Position numbers and translations under genes: made by a program
Shown here: one piece after another, positions 51,088 to 60,515 of the stretch
Numbering within the stretch: position 1 is the first letter of the stretch
How the letters are laid out: each line of letters opens with the position of its first letter
Assembly: GCA_964389285.1 (NCBI GenBank)
Contig: CAYMCZ010000007.1
Location: 33,899-97,898, forward strand
Reading direction: 5' to 3'
DNA: 64,000 bases
From: Alectryocaccobium sp964389285
Lineage (GTDB): Bacteria; Bacillota; Clostridia; Lachnospirales; Lachnospiraceae
Notes under the pieces: model-generated
Told to the model about the DNA's origin: nothing
The model's database searches: none
Seen by the model: only the letters and a program-made list of their open reading frames with translations

Positions 51088-52426
51088 ACCTGTCTATGGA
51101 TATGTCAATGAACTCGATTGGTTCATCTTTTAGGAACATGACCATATAAATGGGCAAGTATGTCACTTTTCCTTTGATCTTAATATTCTCATTTGTGAAT
51201 ACATAGGCTTCGTCGATCCCATATTCGGGAGCACTCATTACATTATCCAGTGCAGAGTGTTTCGCGTAATCTTTTCCGCTCTTGACTTCAATGGGCAACA
51301 CTTTCCCTGTGTGTTCAATTACGAAATCCAGTTCGCCTTTTTTCTTGCTATTGTAGTAATACAGGGAATAACCATGTGCATAAAGCTCTTGTGCTACCAC
51401 ATTTTCATATACAGCACCTTTATTGATGTCCCTTTCATTATTTACAACCCTAAGTTTGCATGTCTTTCCGTATAGCGTTGTAAGCAATCCCACATCTGAC
51501 AGGAACATCTTGAACAAAGAGCTCTTTTCATTCAACAAAAGAGGCACTGTTGGCTCCGTAGTATTAAACACACCCAACGCGACACCCGCTTTCCACAACC
51601 ATATGAAGCTGTCTTCAATCCGATCATAGCGAAGGTTTTTCCTTAAATCTGCGATCATAAACCGTTTGTTCTTCTCGTTTAATTCCGCCGGAATCATCTC
51701 ATAGATATGCGTGATAATTAACTTGCGATTTTCTTCTTCATACTGCGTGAAGTCCAGCTTATACTGCTCAATAATGGAGTGGTGTTCATCTATTACATCA
51801 TCTATGCTTCCGGTAGTTCGGTATTTCTCAACGGCAGCAGGCATGCCGCCGATAATCAGATATAGATTGAACATTTCCATAATTTTTTTATGGAGTACAT
51901 CATCTACAGGCGTTTTGGTCATATAAGCACTGTTCAGCCTGCTCAGAATTGCTTCTTCGACATTGAATATTTGCAGGAACTCTTCAAAGTCCAGCGGATA
52001 CATATTGATCGATTGAAGATACCCCACAGGCGCAGACTTCAGATTTGTAATCTCAACACCTAACAGAGAACCGGACATAATATACCGGAAACGTTTATCG
52101 TCCACAAGGAATTTGATCCTCGTAACAATTTCCTTATATTTTTGGATTTCATCAAAGAAAAAGAATGTTCTTCCCGGGACGATTTTTTTCTCACTGTAAA
52201 GTGACAATTTCAGGATGAGGTCATCGATTCCGGTTGCTTTATCTAAAATATCAATGATTTCCGGCTGACGTATGAGATTGAACTCGATATAATCGCAGCC
52301 GGCCGCTTTCAAACATTCACGAATAATAAAAGTCTTTCCTGCCTGCCGAACGCCGTATATCAGCAGAGCCTTTTCACCGGTTTCAATCCAGCGCATGATT
52401 TCTTTCCCAATTTTCCTTGTCAGCAT
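51077..52426 (-). CDS. AAA_14/DUF4143-type ATPase
   Basis: A 449-residue protein of the widespread ATPase family with a DUF4143 nuclease-like C-terminus. Walker A is YGVRQAGKTFI (about 24-34), Walker B is RTFFFFDEIQKY near 86-97, sensor-like RFRYIMSGSLLG near 111-122. The C-terminal part has a PD-(D/E)xK-like array: GAVYENVVAQEL near 361-372, KKKGELDFVIE near 384-394 and VLPIEVKSGK near 398-407. ATG 52426 follows GGAGGT. Such genes are mobile, multicopy and of unknown function, perhaps defence or selfish. It interrupts the trmK-rpoD neighbourhood, and inverted repeats lie at its 5' side. Confidence 0.88.
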   Translation of the reverse strand: MLTRKIGKEIMRWIETGEKALLIYGVRQAGKTFIIRECLKAAGCDYIEFNLIRQPEIIDILDKATGIDDLILKLSLYSEKKIVPGRTFFFFDEIQKYKEIVTRIKFLVDDKRFRYIMSGSLLGVEITNLKSAPVGYLQSINMYPLDFEEFLQIFNVEEAILSRLNSAYMTKTPVDDVLHKKIMEMFNLYLIIGGMPAAVEKYRTTGSIDDVIDEHHSIIEQYKLDFTQYEEENRKLIITHIYEMIPAELNEKNKRFMIADLRKNLRYDRIEDSFIWLWKAGVALGVFNTTEPTVPLLLNEKSSLFKMFLSDVGLLTTLYGKTCKLRVVNNERDINKGAVYENVVAQELYAHGYSLYYYNSKKKGELDFVIEHTGKVLPIEVKSGKDYAKHSALDNVMSAPEYGIDEAYVFTNENIKIKGKVTYLPIYMVMFLKDEPIEFIDISIDRFKI

Positions 52427-52821
52427 AGCAGCACCTCCATACCACCTTGTACGTTTTCCAATGGTATTATGCCCTAAAATTGTCATTTTTACAAGCCTCT
52501 GCGCTGGCCCATTTGTCATTTTTCCATATTTTTAATTGTCACAGTCGCGATTAAGGGTTAATTGCAATTAGAAGTTCTAGTTTGCAAGATTAACTACCAG
52601 TTACTGACTTTCTGGCAATACTTAGTTCCGGAACAGCACCTTGAAAACAGAAGTAAGTTTTACAAAAACAGTCCAAACCAGAAGTAAGTATTGCAAAGGT
52701 TGCATTAAAAGGAAGCCAATCTCCTGCAAGACTGACTGCCGTCTAACTGTTTGTAAAACTTACTTCTGGCAACGATAACTATCAAATAGAATTTAATTTT
52801 TCAATTGAGCTGCGCACCATC
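52427..52821. other. Intergenic region between DUF4143 gene and rpoD
   Basis: No gene seen. AT-rich; contains an inverted repeat (52648-52768) and related partial copies of CCAGAAGTAAGT. This is the end of the dgt-dnaG-rpoD operon. Confidence 0.5.
52648..52768. repeat. Inverted repeat, MITE-like
   Basis: Arms CAGAAGTAAGTTTTACAAA (+AACAGT) and ACTGTTTGTAAAACTTACTTCTG enclose 73 bases; a third partial copy of the arm lies at 52678-52699. It could be a small mobile element, or the end of the unit that brought the DUF4143 gene. Confidence 0.6.
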
Positions 52822-53967
52822 TCACTCCAGATAGTCCCGAAGCTTCCTGCTGCGGCTCGGGTGGCGCAGTTTTCTGAGCGCTTTCGCTTCGATCTGCCTG
52901 ATGCGCTCACGGGTTACTTTGAATTCTTTTCCGACTTCCTCGAGTGTCCTGGCCCTGCCGTCGTCGATACCGAAGCGCAGGCGAAGCACCTTCTGCTCTC
53001 TTTCGGTAAGCGTCTGAAGCACCTCTTCAAGCTGTTCCCTCAGCATTGTAAATGCCGCAGCATCCGCCGGAACCGGAACATTATCGTCCTGAATAAAATC
53101 TCCGAGATGGCTGTCCGCTTCTTTTCCTATAGGCGTTTCGAGAGATACGGGTTCCTGGGATATCTTAAGTATCTCTCTTACCCTTTCGACGCTGAGCTCC
53201 ATTTCTTCGGCGATCTCCTCGGGCGTGGGCTCGCGTCCCAGATCCTGGAGGAGCTGACGGGATATTCTTATGAGTTTGTTAATCGTCTCTACCATGTGGA
53301 CGGGAATCCTGATCGTCCTTGCCTGATCGGCTATCGATCTGGTTATCGCCTGGCGGATCCACCATGTGGCGTAGGTTGAAAATTTATAGCCTTTGCGGTA
53401 ATCGAATTTTTCCACCGCCTTAATAAGCCCTAAGTTTCCCTCCTGTATCAGGTCAAGGAAAAGCATGCCCCTGCCGACGTATCTTTTGGCAATCGAAACG
53501 ACAAGACGCAGATTGGCTTCGGCCAGATGCTGCTTTGCCGCCTCGTCTCCCGCTTCAATGCGGTGGGCGAGCTCTATCTCCTCTTCGGCGCTCAGCAGCG
53601 GTACCTTTCCTATCTCTTTCAGATACATGCGGACCGGATCCTCGACCCCTATGCCCTCGGGCACGGAAAGATCGATGTTTTCCAAATCTATGTCCTCTTC
53701 TTCGATTTCAACGTCATCCTTAAGCAAAAGCAGGTTGTCGAGTTCCGCTTCGGATTCGGGATCGGTAAATTCAACCACGTCTATGCCCTGGCTTTCCAGG
53801 TATTTATTTACCTGCTCGATCTGTTCATCATTGGCGCCCAGCTCCTGAAGATGTTCTCTTACTTCCGAGGGACTTAAAACATTGTCCTTCTTCTTCCCCA
53901 ATTCCACCAGAAAATTCATCTTTTCCAAAAGCTTTGCCTGATCAAATGTCGTTTTTTCGTTGTCCAT
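52822..53967 (-). CDS. rpoD: RNA polymerase primary sigma factor
   Basis: A 381-residue sigma-70 group 1 factor. Region 1.2 starts at about 102 (DPVRMYLKEIGKVPLLS), region 2 shows LIQEGNLGLIKAVEKFDYRKG and the -10 recognition helix YATWWIRQAITRSIADQ near 196-212, region 3 TPEEIAEEMELS, and region 4 the -35 helix TLEEVGKEFKVTRERIRQIE near 341-360. A shortened region 1.1 and no non-conserved insertion, as usual in Bacillota. AAGGAG precedes ATG 53967; dnaG is 25 bases upstream. Confidence 0.97.
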   Translation of the reverse strand: MDNEKTTFDQAKLLEKMNFLVELGKKKDNVLSPSEVREHLQELGANDEQIEQVNKYLESQGIDVVEFTDPESEAELDNLLLLKDDVEIEEEDIDLENIDLSVPEGIGVEDPVRMYLKEIGKVPLLSAEEEIELAHRIEAGDEAAKQHLAEANLRLVVSIAKRYVGRGMLFLDLIQEGNLGLIKAVEKFDYRKGYKFSTYATWWIRQAITRSIADQARTIRIPVHMVETINKLIRISRQLLQDLGREPTPEEIAEEMELSVERVREILKISQEPVSLETPIGKEADSHLGDFIQDDNVPVPADAAAFTMLREQLEEVLQTLTEREQKVLRLRFGIDDGRARTLEEVGKEFKVTRERIRQIEAKALRKLRHPSRSRKLRDYLE

Positions 53968-53992
53968 TATAGAGCTCTCCTTTTACCAAATC

Positions 53993-55753
53993 TTATAATA
54001 TCCCTTTCAGCTCTTCCAGCTTTCTTTTTTCCTGCATCAGGAGCTGAAGCTGTTCAACGCTTCCGGTATTCATTTCCTCAAGCCGCCTTTCCAGGCTCCT
54101 TGATTTTATCACGAACAGCAGTTCTCTTACGGCCCTGTTGACGTCCGCCTTGTCTTCCGGAAGCTCGCAGTCCTCCAGGACGGCCGCCGCTTCGGCCTTT
54201 TCGTCGGCGTCTTCAAACCGGTTCAATATGGCGGCCGGGGCGTAGTTTTCGTTGCCGAACCTTTCAAACATTGCCGCCGCTATTTTTTTGTTGATGCCCT
54301 CCGAAAAATCCTCTTCGGACAGGTCGTTTTTCAGCTCATCCCAAATGCCCGGATCGCGGCTGATCCATGAAAGAAGCTGTCTTTCGGCCTTGTCGGCTGA
54401 AATGCCCTTCTTTTTTTTAGGCATCGTCTCGAATTCGCCCTCGATGCGCTCCGGCCGGTATCCCTGCATAAAAAGACGCGCGATCTGCTTGTCCATGAGC
54501 TGTTCATTTATGTTATACATCCGGCATACGCTTGATTTGTAGCTGTTTCTTTCGATCTCATCTTCGATGCCGGACAGCCTTCTCGCTATCTCATGCAGAA
54601 AATCGCTGAAATTCTGCGGATCGCCCAGTTCCAGTTTTTCTCCGAATTTTCGTATGCTGAACAGAAATCCGTTTTCGGCGTCCCGTATTCTTTTTTCGAG
54701 TTCATCCGCGCCGGCGATTTTTACAAGATCGTCGGGATCTTTAAAGGGGTGCAGATTTACGACCTTTACCGCTACGCCCGCATGGCGAAGCAGCGAAACC
54801 GCCTTGATCGCGGCCTTAACTCCGGCTTCGTCGCTGTCATAAAGCAGGAGCACTTCTTTCGTGTATCTGCGAAGCAGCGCCGCCTGCTGTGAGGTAAGCG
54901 CCGTCCCCAGAGATGCCGCCGCGTTTGTAAATCCCGCCTGATGCAGGCTGATGACGTCCATATATCCCTCGCAGAGCATTATGCTGCCGCGTTTCGTGTT
55001 TTTGGCGGCATAAAGCCCGTACAGGTTTTTGCTCTTGTCGAAAAGCTTTGTTTCAGGCGAGTTCAAATATTTGGGCTTGCCCTCACCCAGCACCCTGCCT
55101 CCGAAAGCTATTACCCTCCTGTTTACATCCATGATGGGAAACATGACCCTGTTCCAGAATTTATCATGCACTGAGGTCTTTGTTTCGTTGAAAACAATCA
55201 GACCGGACGCGATAAGCTGGGCGTCCGTATAATCCCGGCTTTTCAGGTATTCATACAGAGTATTCCCGGCCCTGTCCGCATAGCCTATGGCAAAATCTTT
55301 TATGGTGTTTTCCCCGATCCCCCTTTTGTCCAGATATGCCAAAGCGTTTTTGCCCGCTTCGGATTTCAGCCTGTAATAAAAGAATTTCGCGGCCTCTCTG
55401 TGGATATCAAGAAGAACCTGCCGCTCGTCGGCTTCGCGTTTTTTTTGGGGATCATAACGGTATTCGGGAAGAGGTATCCCCGCCCTGTTCGCAAGGGCGG
55501 TTACTGCCTCGGAAAAATTCATTTTGTCGTATTCCATAAGGAAAGTAAACACGTCGCCGCTCGCGCCGCATCCGAAGCAATGATAAAACTGTCTGCCGTT
55601 ATCCACCTGAAATGATGCCGATTTTTCGCTGTGAAAAGGGCAGAGCCCCCATGATCTGAAGCCTTTCCGCTCCAATTTCACATAATTTCCGACAACCTCC
55701 TCCAAGGGATTGGCTTCCCGGACTTTCTCGATAAATTCATCAGAAAAAATCAT
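53993..55753 (-). CDS. dnaG: DNA primase
   Basis: A 586-residue DnaG. The N-terminal zinc-binding domain has CPFHSEKSASF and FYHCFGCGASGDVF (CHCC ligands, about 38-68); the Toprim core has LCEGYMDVISLHQAGF near 257-272 and LLYDSDEAGVKAA near 302-314; a DnaB-interacting C-terminal domain ends at about 586. It primes chromosomal replication. It follows dgt by 40 bases and precedes rpoD, a conserved Bacillota order. Confidence 0.96.
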   Translation of the reverse strand: MIFSDEFIEKVREANPLEEVVGNYVKLERKGFRSWGLCPFHSEKSASFQVDNGRQFYHCFGCGASGDVFTFLMEYDKMNFSEAVTALANRAGIPLPEYRYDPQKKREADERQVLLDIHREAAKFFYYRLKSEAGKNALAYLDKRGIGENTIKDFAIGYADRAGNTLYEYLKSRDYTDAQLIASGLIVFNETKTSVHDKFWNRVMFPIMDVNRRVIAFGGRVLGEGKPKYLNSPETKLFDKSKNLYGLYAAKNTKRGSIMLCEGYMDVISLHQAGFTNAAASLGTALTSQQAALLRRYTKEVLLLYDSDEAGVKAAIKAVSLLRHAGVAVKVVNLHPFKDPDDLVKIAGADELEKRIRDAENGFLFSIRKFGEKLELGDPQNFSDFLHEIARRLSGIEDEIERNSYKSSVCRMYNINEQLMDKQIARLFMQGYRPERIEGEFETMPKKKKGISADKAERQLLSWISRDPGIWDELKNDLSEEDFSEGINKKIAAAMFERFGNENYAPAAILNRFEDADEKAEAAAVLEDCELPEDKADVNRAVRELLFVIKSRSLERRLEEMNTGSVEQLQLLMQEKRKLEELKGIL

Positions 55754-55793
55754 CTGTTACCTCGTGTATTTCGTCCAAACCCGCTGCCCGCGT

Positions 55794-56801
55794 TTAATAC
55801 CTCGACCAGCATCTGGGTTCGTAAAGCTCATTAAAAACATGTATTGCGTACTGATCCGTCATGCCGGAAATGTAATCGCAGACCACCTTCGATCTGTCTT
55901 CGCCCTTTTTCAAAAGCTCCAGATATTCGGACGACATTTTTTCCGGCCTGCTTATGTAGTATTCGTATAAAGCCGTAAGCAGCCTTTCGACTTTCTGATT
56001 TTCGGTTTTAGCCTCGCTTCCGTAATAGACCCGCTCAAACATGATCTTCCGCATGCTCAGCATGGCTTTTTTTATCTCTTTTGACTGGCAGATCTTAGGT
56101 TTGTCAATGCTGTTTTCGATTATATCGCAAATAAGCCTGTTGAGTCTTTCTTTCGCGGTGGCGCCGAGCGCGATGCGAAGCGTGACGGGAATCGAATCTT
56201 CCGTTATGATACCCGCTCTCGTGGCGTCATCCATATCGTGATGGATATAGGCTATCTTATCTGAAATCTGGACTACCTGCCCCTCCAGCGTCGAAGGGTT
56301 TCCGGAAGATCTGTGGTTCAGGATCCCGTCCCTGACTTCTTTGGTAAGATTAAGGCCTTTTCCGCCGTTTTCCAGCATTTCCACAACCCGGACACTCTGA
56401 TCGCAGTGTACAAAACCGGAAGGATTAATCCTGTTCAGCACGGTTTCGCCCTCATGACCGAAAGGCGTGTGTCCCAGATCGTGTCCGAGCGCGATCGCCT
56501 CTACGAGATCTTCGTTTAGTTTCAAGGCTCTGGCTATGGTCCTGGCTATCTGCGACACTTCAAGCGTATGCGTCAGCCTCGTCCGGTAGTGGTCGCCCTG
56601 CGGCGAGAGAAAGACCTGCGTTTTGTCCTTGAGCCTTCTGAATGCTTTTGAATGAAGAATCCTGTCCCGATCTCTCTGGTATTCCGTTCTGATGATGCAT
56701 TTTTCCTCCGGTATGTCACGCGGAAGCGTTTCGCGGCTGCGGCAGGCAAATCTGCTTAATGTCAGATATTCTGCTTCTTCGGTTTTTTCTCTTATCGTCA
56801 T
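55794..56801 (-). CDS. Deoxyguanosinetriphosphate triphosphohydrolase-like protein
   Basis: A 335-residue HD-domain protein of the dGTPase family, type 2 form. FRRLKDKTQVFLSPQGDHYRTRLTHTLEV (in parts, about 55-83) supplies the first histidine, ALGHDLGHTPFGHEGE near 106-121 the HD pair and a further histidine, LNHRSSG near 161-167 and ISDKIAYIHHDMDD near 182-195 the last aspartate. It converts dNTPs to deoxynucleosides and triphosphate. It heads the dgt-dnaG-rpoD unit. Confidence 0.92.
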   Translation of the reverse strand: MTIREKTEEAEYLTLSRFACRSRETLPRDIPEEKCIIRTEYQRDRDRILHSKAFRRLKDKTQVFLSPQGDHYRTRLTHTLEVSQIARTIARALKLNEDLVEAIALGHDLGHTPFGHEGETVLNRINPSGFVHCDQSVRVVEMLENGGKGLNLTKEVRDGILNHRSSGNPSTLEGQVVQISDKIAYIHHDMDDATRAGIITEDSIPVTLRIALGATAKERLNRLICDIIENSIDKPKICQSKEIKKAMLSMRKIMFERVYYGSEAKTENQKVERLLTALYEYYISRPEKMSSEYLELLKKGEDRSKVVCDYISGMTDQYAIHVFNELYEPRCWSRY

Positions 56802-56870
56802 AAATCCTCACATTGTAAAAAAGACACCTGTCGTTAATAATATACCGTAAATATTCAGGATTTCCTTTTT

Positions 56871-56899
56871 TTGACACTCATTCAATATTTTGATATGAT
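56871..56899 (+). promoter_or_regulatory. Promoter of the hydrolase-acyltransferase trio
   Basis: TTGACA, 17-base spacer, TATGAT, about 33 bases before the hydrolase start. Near-consensus. Confidence 0.8.
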
Positions 56900-56931
56900 T
56901 ACAGCGCAAAATATTCCGCAAAGGAGTTCTT

Positions 56932-57963
56932 ATGTCTGAAACTGTTCATATGGATCCGTTGATGAAGGCGATCAAGGCGCTTCATTATTCGCCAATGGAT
57001 GTAAACGGATTTTCCGAGGAAGACCTGATGAAGCAGAGACGTGCCGTGGAGGTGTTTTCATCCCTCGCGTATTCTCCGCTTCGAACCTTGAGAAGATCAT
57101 TTAAAATAGGCTCTCTGCCTCTGGAATGGATATATCCTCTCAAAAGACGACAGGGAAAACACGTGATTCTATACTGCCACGGCGGCGGCTATACCTGCGG
57201 AGGTCTGCGCTATGCCAGAATGCTCGGAACAAGGCTTGCCAAACAGACCTCGTTTGCCACCCTGACATTTGCGTACAGACTCGCTCCCGAAAATCCGTAT
57301 CCCGCACAGCTTGAGGACGCAAGATGTGCCTGGGATTATCTGACGGATCTCGGATTTCAGCCTCATCATATCATACTTGCGGGCGATTCGGCCGGCGGCA
57401 ATCTGGCTTTGGAATTATGTCTTGATTTAAAAAAACGCAATATTTCAATGCCCGGAGTCCTCGTTCTTTTCAGCCCGTGGACGGATATGACGGCACAGTC
57501 CGAATCTTACGAAACCTACAGGGATTTGGATCCCATCCTTACAAAACAGTATATATTAAACGCCCGGCGTTCATTTGCCGGGAGCGACAGGGCTGATTTT
57601 CGGGATCCGGCGTTCAGCCCCTTGTTTGCGGATTTAAAAGGGCTTCCTCCCGTGCTTATTCAGGCCGGAAGCAATGAAATTCTGCGGGATGACAGCGAAA
57701 AACTCGTAAAAGCCTTGCGAAATGCGCGTGTAAAGGCCGCGCTGCAGATCTATAAAGGCGGCTGGCACGTATTTCAGCATCTTCCGACTCCGATTACATT
57801 TATCGCCTTAAAAGAGGTCGCCGATTTTGTCAGAACCGTTTTGACGGAACAGTCCAAGTCGCGTATTGCCAAAAACTATCTCTTGAACCAGCTTAAAAAG
57901 GTCGGCGATCTGAACAAGTCCGAGATTCAGGCTCTTTTGAAACTGATAAACGATTCTATCTGA
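56932..57963 (+). CDS. Alpha/beta hydrolase (hormone-sensitive-lipase type)
   Basis: A 343-residue esterase/lipase-family protein. The oxyanion motif YCHGGGYTCGG is near 81-91, the nucleophile elbow GDSAGGNLALEL near 151-162, the acid in SNEILRDDSEKL near 243-254 and the histidine in GGWHVFQH near 275-282. The last 60 residues are a helical extension. AAGGAG precedes ATG 56932. It is followed after 10 bases by a condensation-fold acyltransferase-like gene, so the pair may make and break one ester or acyl product. Substrate unknown. Confidence 0.9.
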   Translation: MSETVHMDPLMKAIKALHYSPMDVNGFSEEDLMKQRRAVEVFSSLAYSPLRTLRRSFKIGSLPLEWIYPLKRRQGKHVILYCHGGGYTCGGLRYARMLGTRLAKQTSFATLTFAYRLAPENPYPAQLEDARCAWDYLTDLGFQPHHIILAGDSAGGNLALELCLDLKKRNISMPGVLVLFSPWTDMTAQSESYETYRDLDPILTKQYILNARRSFAGSDRADFRDPAFSPLFADLKGLPPVLIQAGSNEILRDDSEKLVKALRNARVKAALQIYKGGWHVFQHLPTPITFIALKEVADFVRTVLTEQSKSRIAKNYLLNQLKKVGDLNKSEIQALLKLINDSI

Positions 57964-57973
57964 GGCTTTTTAT

Positions 57974-59230
57974 ATGAAAAACGAGCAAAAAGAATGGTAT
58001 CAGGTCGATAATGTAGCCAATATGTTTCTGTCCAGCTTAAATGAACGCAACACCCGAACCCTGCGCATAAGCTGCACGCTCTACGAGAGGATCGATCAGG
58101 AACTGCTGCAAAAGGCCGCGGACGAGACCATAGTGCTGTGGCGCACATATCAGGTTCAGATCAAAAAAGGCTATTTTTGGCATTATATAGAAGCCACCGA
58201 CGCCTCTCCCGTTGTCACGGAGGAATCAAAAAGGCTCTGCCCTTTGCTGTATTATCCTGAAAGCGGCGAAACCCTGCACTATCAGATAACATGGTACGAT
58301 AAGAGAATCAATCTCGACATCTTTCATGCCATTGCGGACGGGCTGGGAGCCGTTTCATTTTTAAATTCCCTTGTATATAAATATCTGAAACTGAAAAATA
58401 AAGATTTCAAAGGCGGCGAATCGCCCTACGACAGGGTAAACGACGCGGCCATGAGCGAAGACAGCTATTTAAAATATTATAAAAGGCCCGCCAAATACAA
58501 ACGGCTTAAAAACAAGGCTTTTCATCCTGAAAGCAGGCTTCTGCCCCACAAGCAGCTTCAATTTTTCGAGCTGCATCTGCCGCTGGATGAAGTATTGCGG
58601 GAGGCGAAAAGTTTAAGCGTCACTCTTACGAGCTATCTGGGCGCCAAGCTCATCATGGCCTTTTTAAAAGAGATGCCCGAATCCGAAAGAAAAAAGCCCG
58701 TAACCGTTTCGATGCCCATTAATTTGCGGAACTTTTACCCGTCGGTTTCCGCCAGAAATTTTTTCCAGAATGTGACAATATCCCATGAATATACGGGAGG
58801 CGAAACGCTCGAATCCCTGTCTTTGGAATACAACAGGCGGCTTAAAGACATCCTTGATCCCGAAAACATCGACGCTTTGATGGACTCATACACAAAATAT
58901 CAGAAAAAACTGCCTTTGAGACTTGCGCCCCTTGTTTTCAAAAAGCCGTTTTTGAGACACATGGCCAAAAAAAACGACAACAGGGTTTCCTGCATTTTAT
59001 CAAATTTGGGCTCTATTAAGGTGCCTGAGGAAATGACGCCTTTTATCGACTATTACGGAGCTTACTGCAGTTCGACCAATCTGTTTTTTACTATATGCAG
59101 TTTTAAAAATACGCTTGTGATAAGTGTTTCCTCGCCCTATAAAGACACCGGTGTTTTAAAAAATTTTGTAAGAAGTTTTTCGCATGACGGAATTCCCGTC
59201 CGTCTTTACGCAACGGAGGTAGCCGAATGA
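57974..59230 (+). CDS. Condensation-fold acyltransferase-like protein
   Basis: A 418-residue protein of the chloramphenicol-acetyltransferase/condensation superfamily, of the kind annotated as alcohol acetyltransferase. The catalytic HxxxD-like motif is FHAIADGLGAVSFL (about 116-129, HAIADG), and the second-half structural motif is SMPINLRNFYPSVSARNF near 249-266. It transfers an acyl group to an alcohol or amine; the substrate is unknown. It sits between the hydrolase and a zinc-ribbon membrane protein with a four-base overlap to the latter (ATGA at 59227). Confidence 0.82.
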   Translation: MKNEQKEWYQVDNVANMFLSSLNERNTRTLRISCTLYERIDQELLQKAADETIVLWRTYQVQIKKGYFWHYIEATDASPVVTEESKRLCPLLYYPESGETLHYQITWYDKRINLDIFHAIADGLGAVSFLNSLVYKYLKLKNKDFKGGESPYDRVNDAAMSEDSYLKYYKRPAKYKRLKNKAFHPESRLLPHKQLQFFELHLPLDEVLREAKSLSVTLTSYLGAKLIMAFLKEMPESERKKPVTVSMPINLRNFYPSVSARNFFQNVTISHEYTGGETLESLSLEYNRRLKDILDPENIDALMDSYTKYQKKLPLRLAPLVFKKPFLRHMAKKNDNRVSCILSNLGSIKVPEEMTPFIDYYGAYCSSTNLFFTICSFKNTLVISVSSPYKDTGVLKNFVRSFSHDGIPVRLYATEVAE

Positions 59231-59871
59231 AATTCTGCCCGAAATGTCAGATAGAAATAGGCGGCGACCCTTCTCTTTGTCCTTTATGCCAAACAAGGCT
59301 TACCGGTGAAGCTTCGCCTTCTTTCTGGCCGCCGCCGGAAATGCTTATACAAAAATACAAAGTTTTCAAGGCTCAGCTTATCCTTTTGGCGGGAATCTGC
59401 GTATTTATGATAATCATTGACCTGATAACAGCGCCTTACGGAAAGGTGCTTTGGACGCCTCCCTTGGCGATATGGATCATTTTGCTGGAGCTGACATTTT
59501 ACCAGATTTTCCTGAAAAAAGTCTCTCCCATAAGAGCCATCACGCAGAATTCCCTGCTGGCGGTCGCGGCGATGTTTCCCGTTTCAGTACTGTTTCCACA
59601 GGCGCTGAACATGATTTCCGTCTTTCTTTCCGCCATGCTTGTAATGAATCTGCTCTCTCTCTTTTTCGGAAAAGAAGACACAGCCATGATACAGCTGCTC
59701 GGAAGCCTTGCGACCGGGATCATTTCGCTTGTGGTAATCAAGCTGCTTCAGGTGGAGTATTCCGTATTCTGGATAATACTGCTCGTCACAAGCTGCGCCG
59801 TCATGGGAATTACACTTATTTTCAGAATGAAATATATGCTCTCGGAGCTTCAGAAAAGGACAAAGATTTGA
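59227..59871 (+). CDS. Zinc-ribbon membrane protein (DUF6320-like)
   Basis: A 214-residue protein with an N-terminal zinc ribbon, FCPKCQIEIGG and LCPLCQTRLTG (residues 3-27), followed by six predicted membrane segments (about 48-66, 78-96, 108-124, 128-146, 158-174, 178-196). It resembles DUF6320 proteins of Clostridia. The gene overlaps the acyltransferase gene by four bases. It may anchor or transport the product of its partners, for example a lipid or glycolipid; this is inferred only from gene order. Confidence 0.8.
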   Translation: MKFCPKCQIEIGGDPSLCPLCQTRLTGEASPSFWPPPEMLIQKYKVFKAQLILLAGICVFMIIIDLITAPYGKVLWTPPLAIWIILLELTFYQIFLKKVSPIRAITQNSLLAVAAMFPVSVLFPQALNMISVFLSAMLVMNLLSLFFGKEDTAMIQLLGSLATGIISLVVIKLLQVEYSVFWIILLVTSCAVMGITLIFRMKYMLSELQKRTKI

Positions 59872-59934
59872 GGGCTTTCAAGGCCGGCGTCCGGGATTAA
59901 TATATACACTACTCATTTAAAAGGAGTTACCATC

Positions 59935-60411
59935 ATGACCAAATTTGAAGAATTCTGCGGCATTATAAAAATGCTCAGATCGGAAAACGGCTGTCCGTGG
60001 GATCGCGAGCAGACCTGTTCTTCCCTGAAAAGCTGCTGCATTGAAGAAGCCGCCGAAGTCATTTGCAGCATAAACACGCTCGAAAAAACAGGCGATGCCT
60101 CAAATCTCAAAGAAGAACTCGGCGACCTTTTAATGCAGATAGTACTGCTTGCACAGATAGCCTCCGAAGACTCTCTTTTTACCATGGATGATGTCATAGA
60201 TGACATTAAAGACAAAATGATCCGCAGACACCCTCATGTTTTCGGGACGGCTCAGCTTGAAACCACTGCCGAAGTTCTGGATGAATGGGCTAAAATCAAA
60301 GAAAAAGAAAAATCCGAAAAATCCAAATGGGCCGAGGAGCATCTTAACGAAGCTTTTGACGAGTCCATACTGCTTATAAATAAAGCAAAAAAGAGAAAAG
60401 GTTTCTCTTGA
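59935..60411 (+). CDS. MazG-type nucleotide pyrophosphohydrolase
   Basis: A 158-residue single-domain MazG/NTP-PPase. LRSENGCPWDREQTCSSLKSCCIEEAAEVICSI (in parts, about 14-46) includes the metal-binding EEAAE helix, LKEELGDLLMQIVLLAQIA near 58-76 the second EExxD motif. It hydrolyses nucleoside triphosphates to monophosphates. AAAAGGAG precedes ATG 59935. The mscL promoter overlaps its stop codon. Confidence 0.9.
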   Translation: MTKFEEFCGIIKMLRSENGCPWDREQTCSSLKSCCIEEAAEVICSINTLEKTGDASNLKEELGDLLMQIVLLAQIASEDSLFTMDDVIDDIKDKMIRRHPHVFGTAQLETTAEVLDEWAKIKEKEKSEKSKWAEEHLNEAFDESILLINKAKKRKGFS

Positions 60412-60436
60412 ACAGGCTTATAACACTTGCTATAAT
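60408..60436 (+). promoter_or_regulatory. Promoter of mscL
   Basis: TTGAAC, 17-base spacer, TATAAT; the -35 element overlaps the stop codon of the upstream gene. Confidence 0.6.
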
Positions 60437-60515
60437 TAATTCTTGTAAGCAGTTTCTTGCGGCCGCATTTTACCGACCGTCAGTTCTGTAAAATCAGAAG
60501 AGGAGGCAACTTTTA

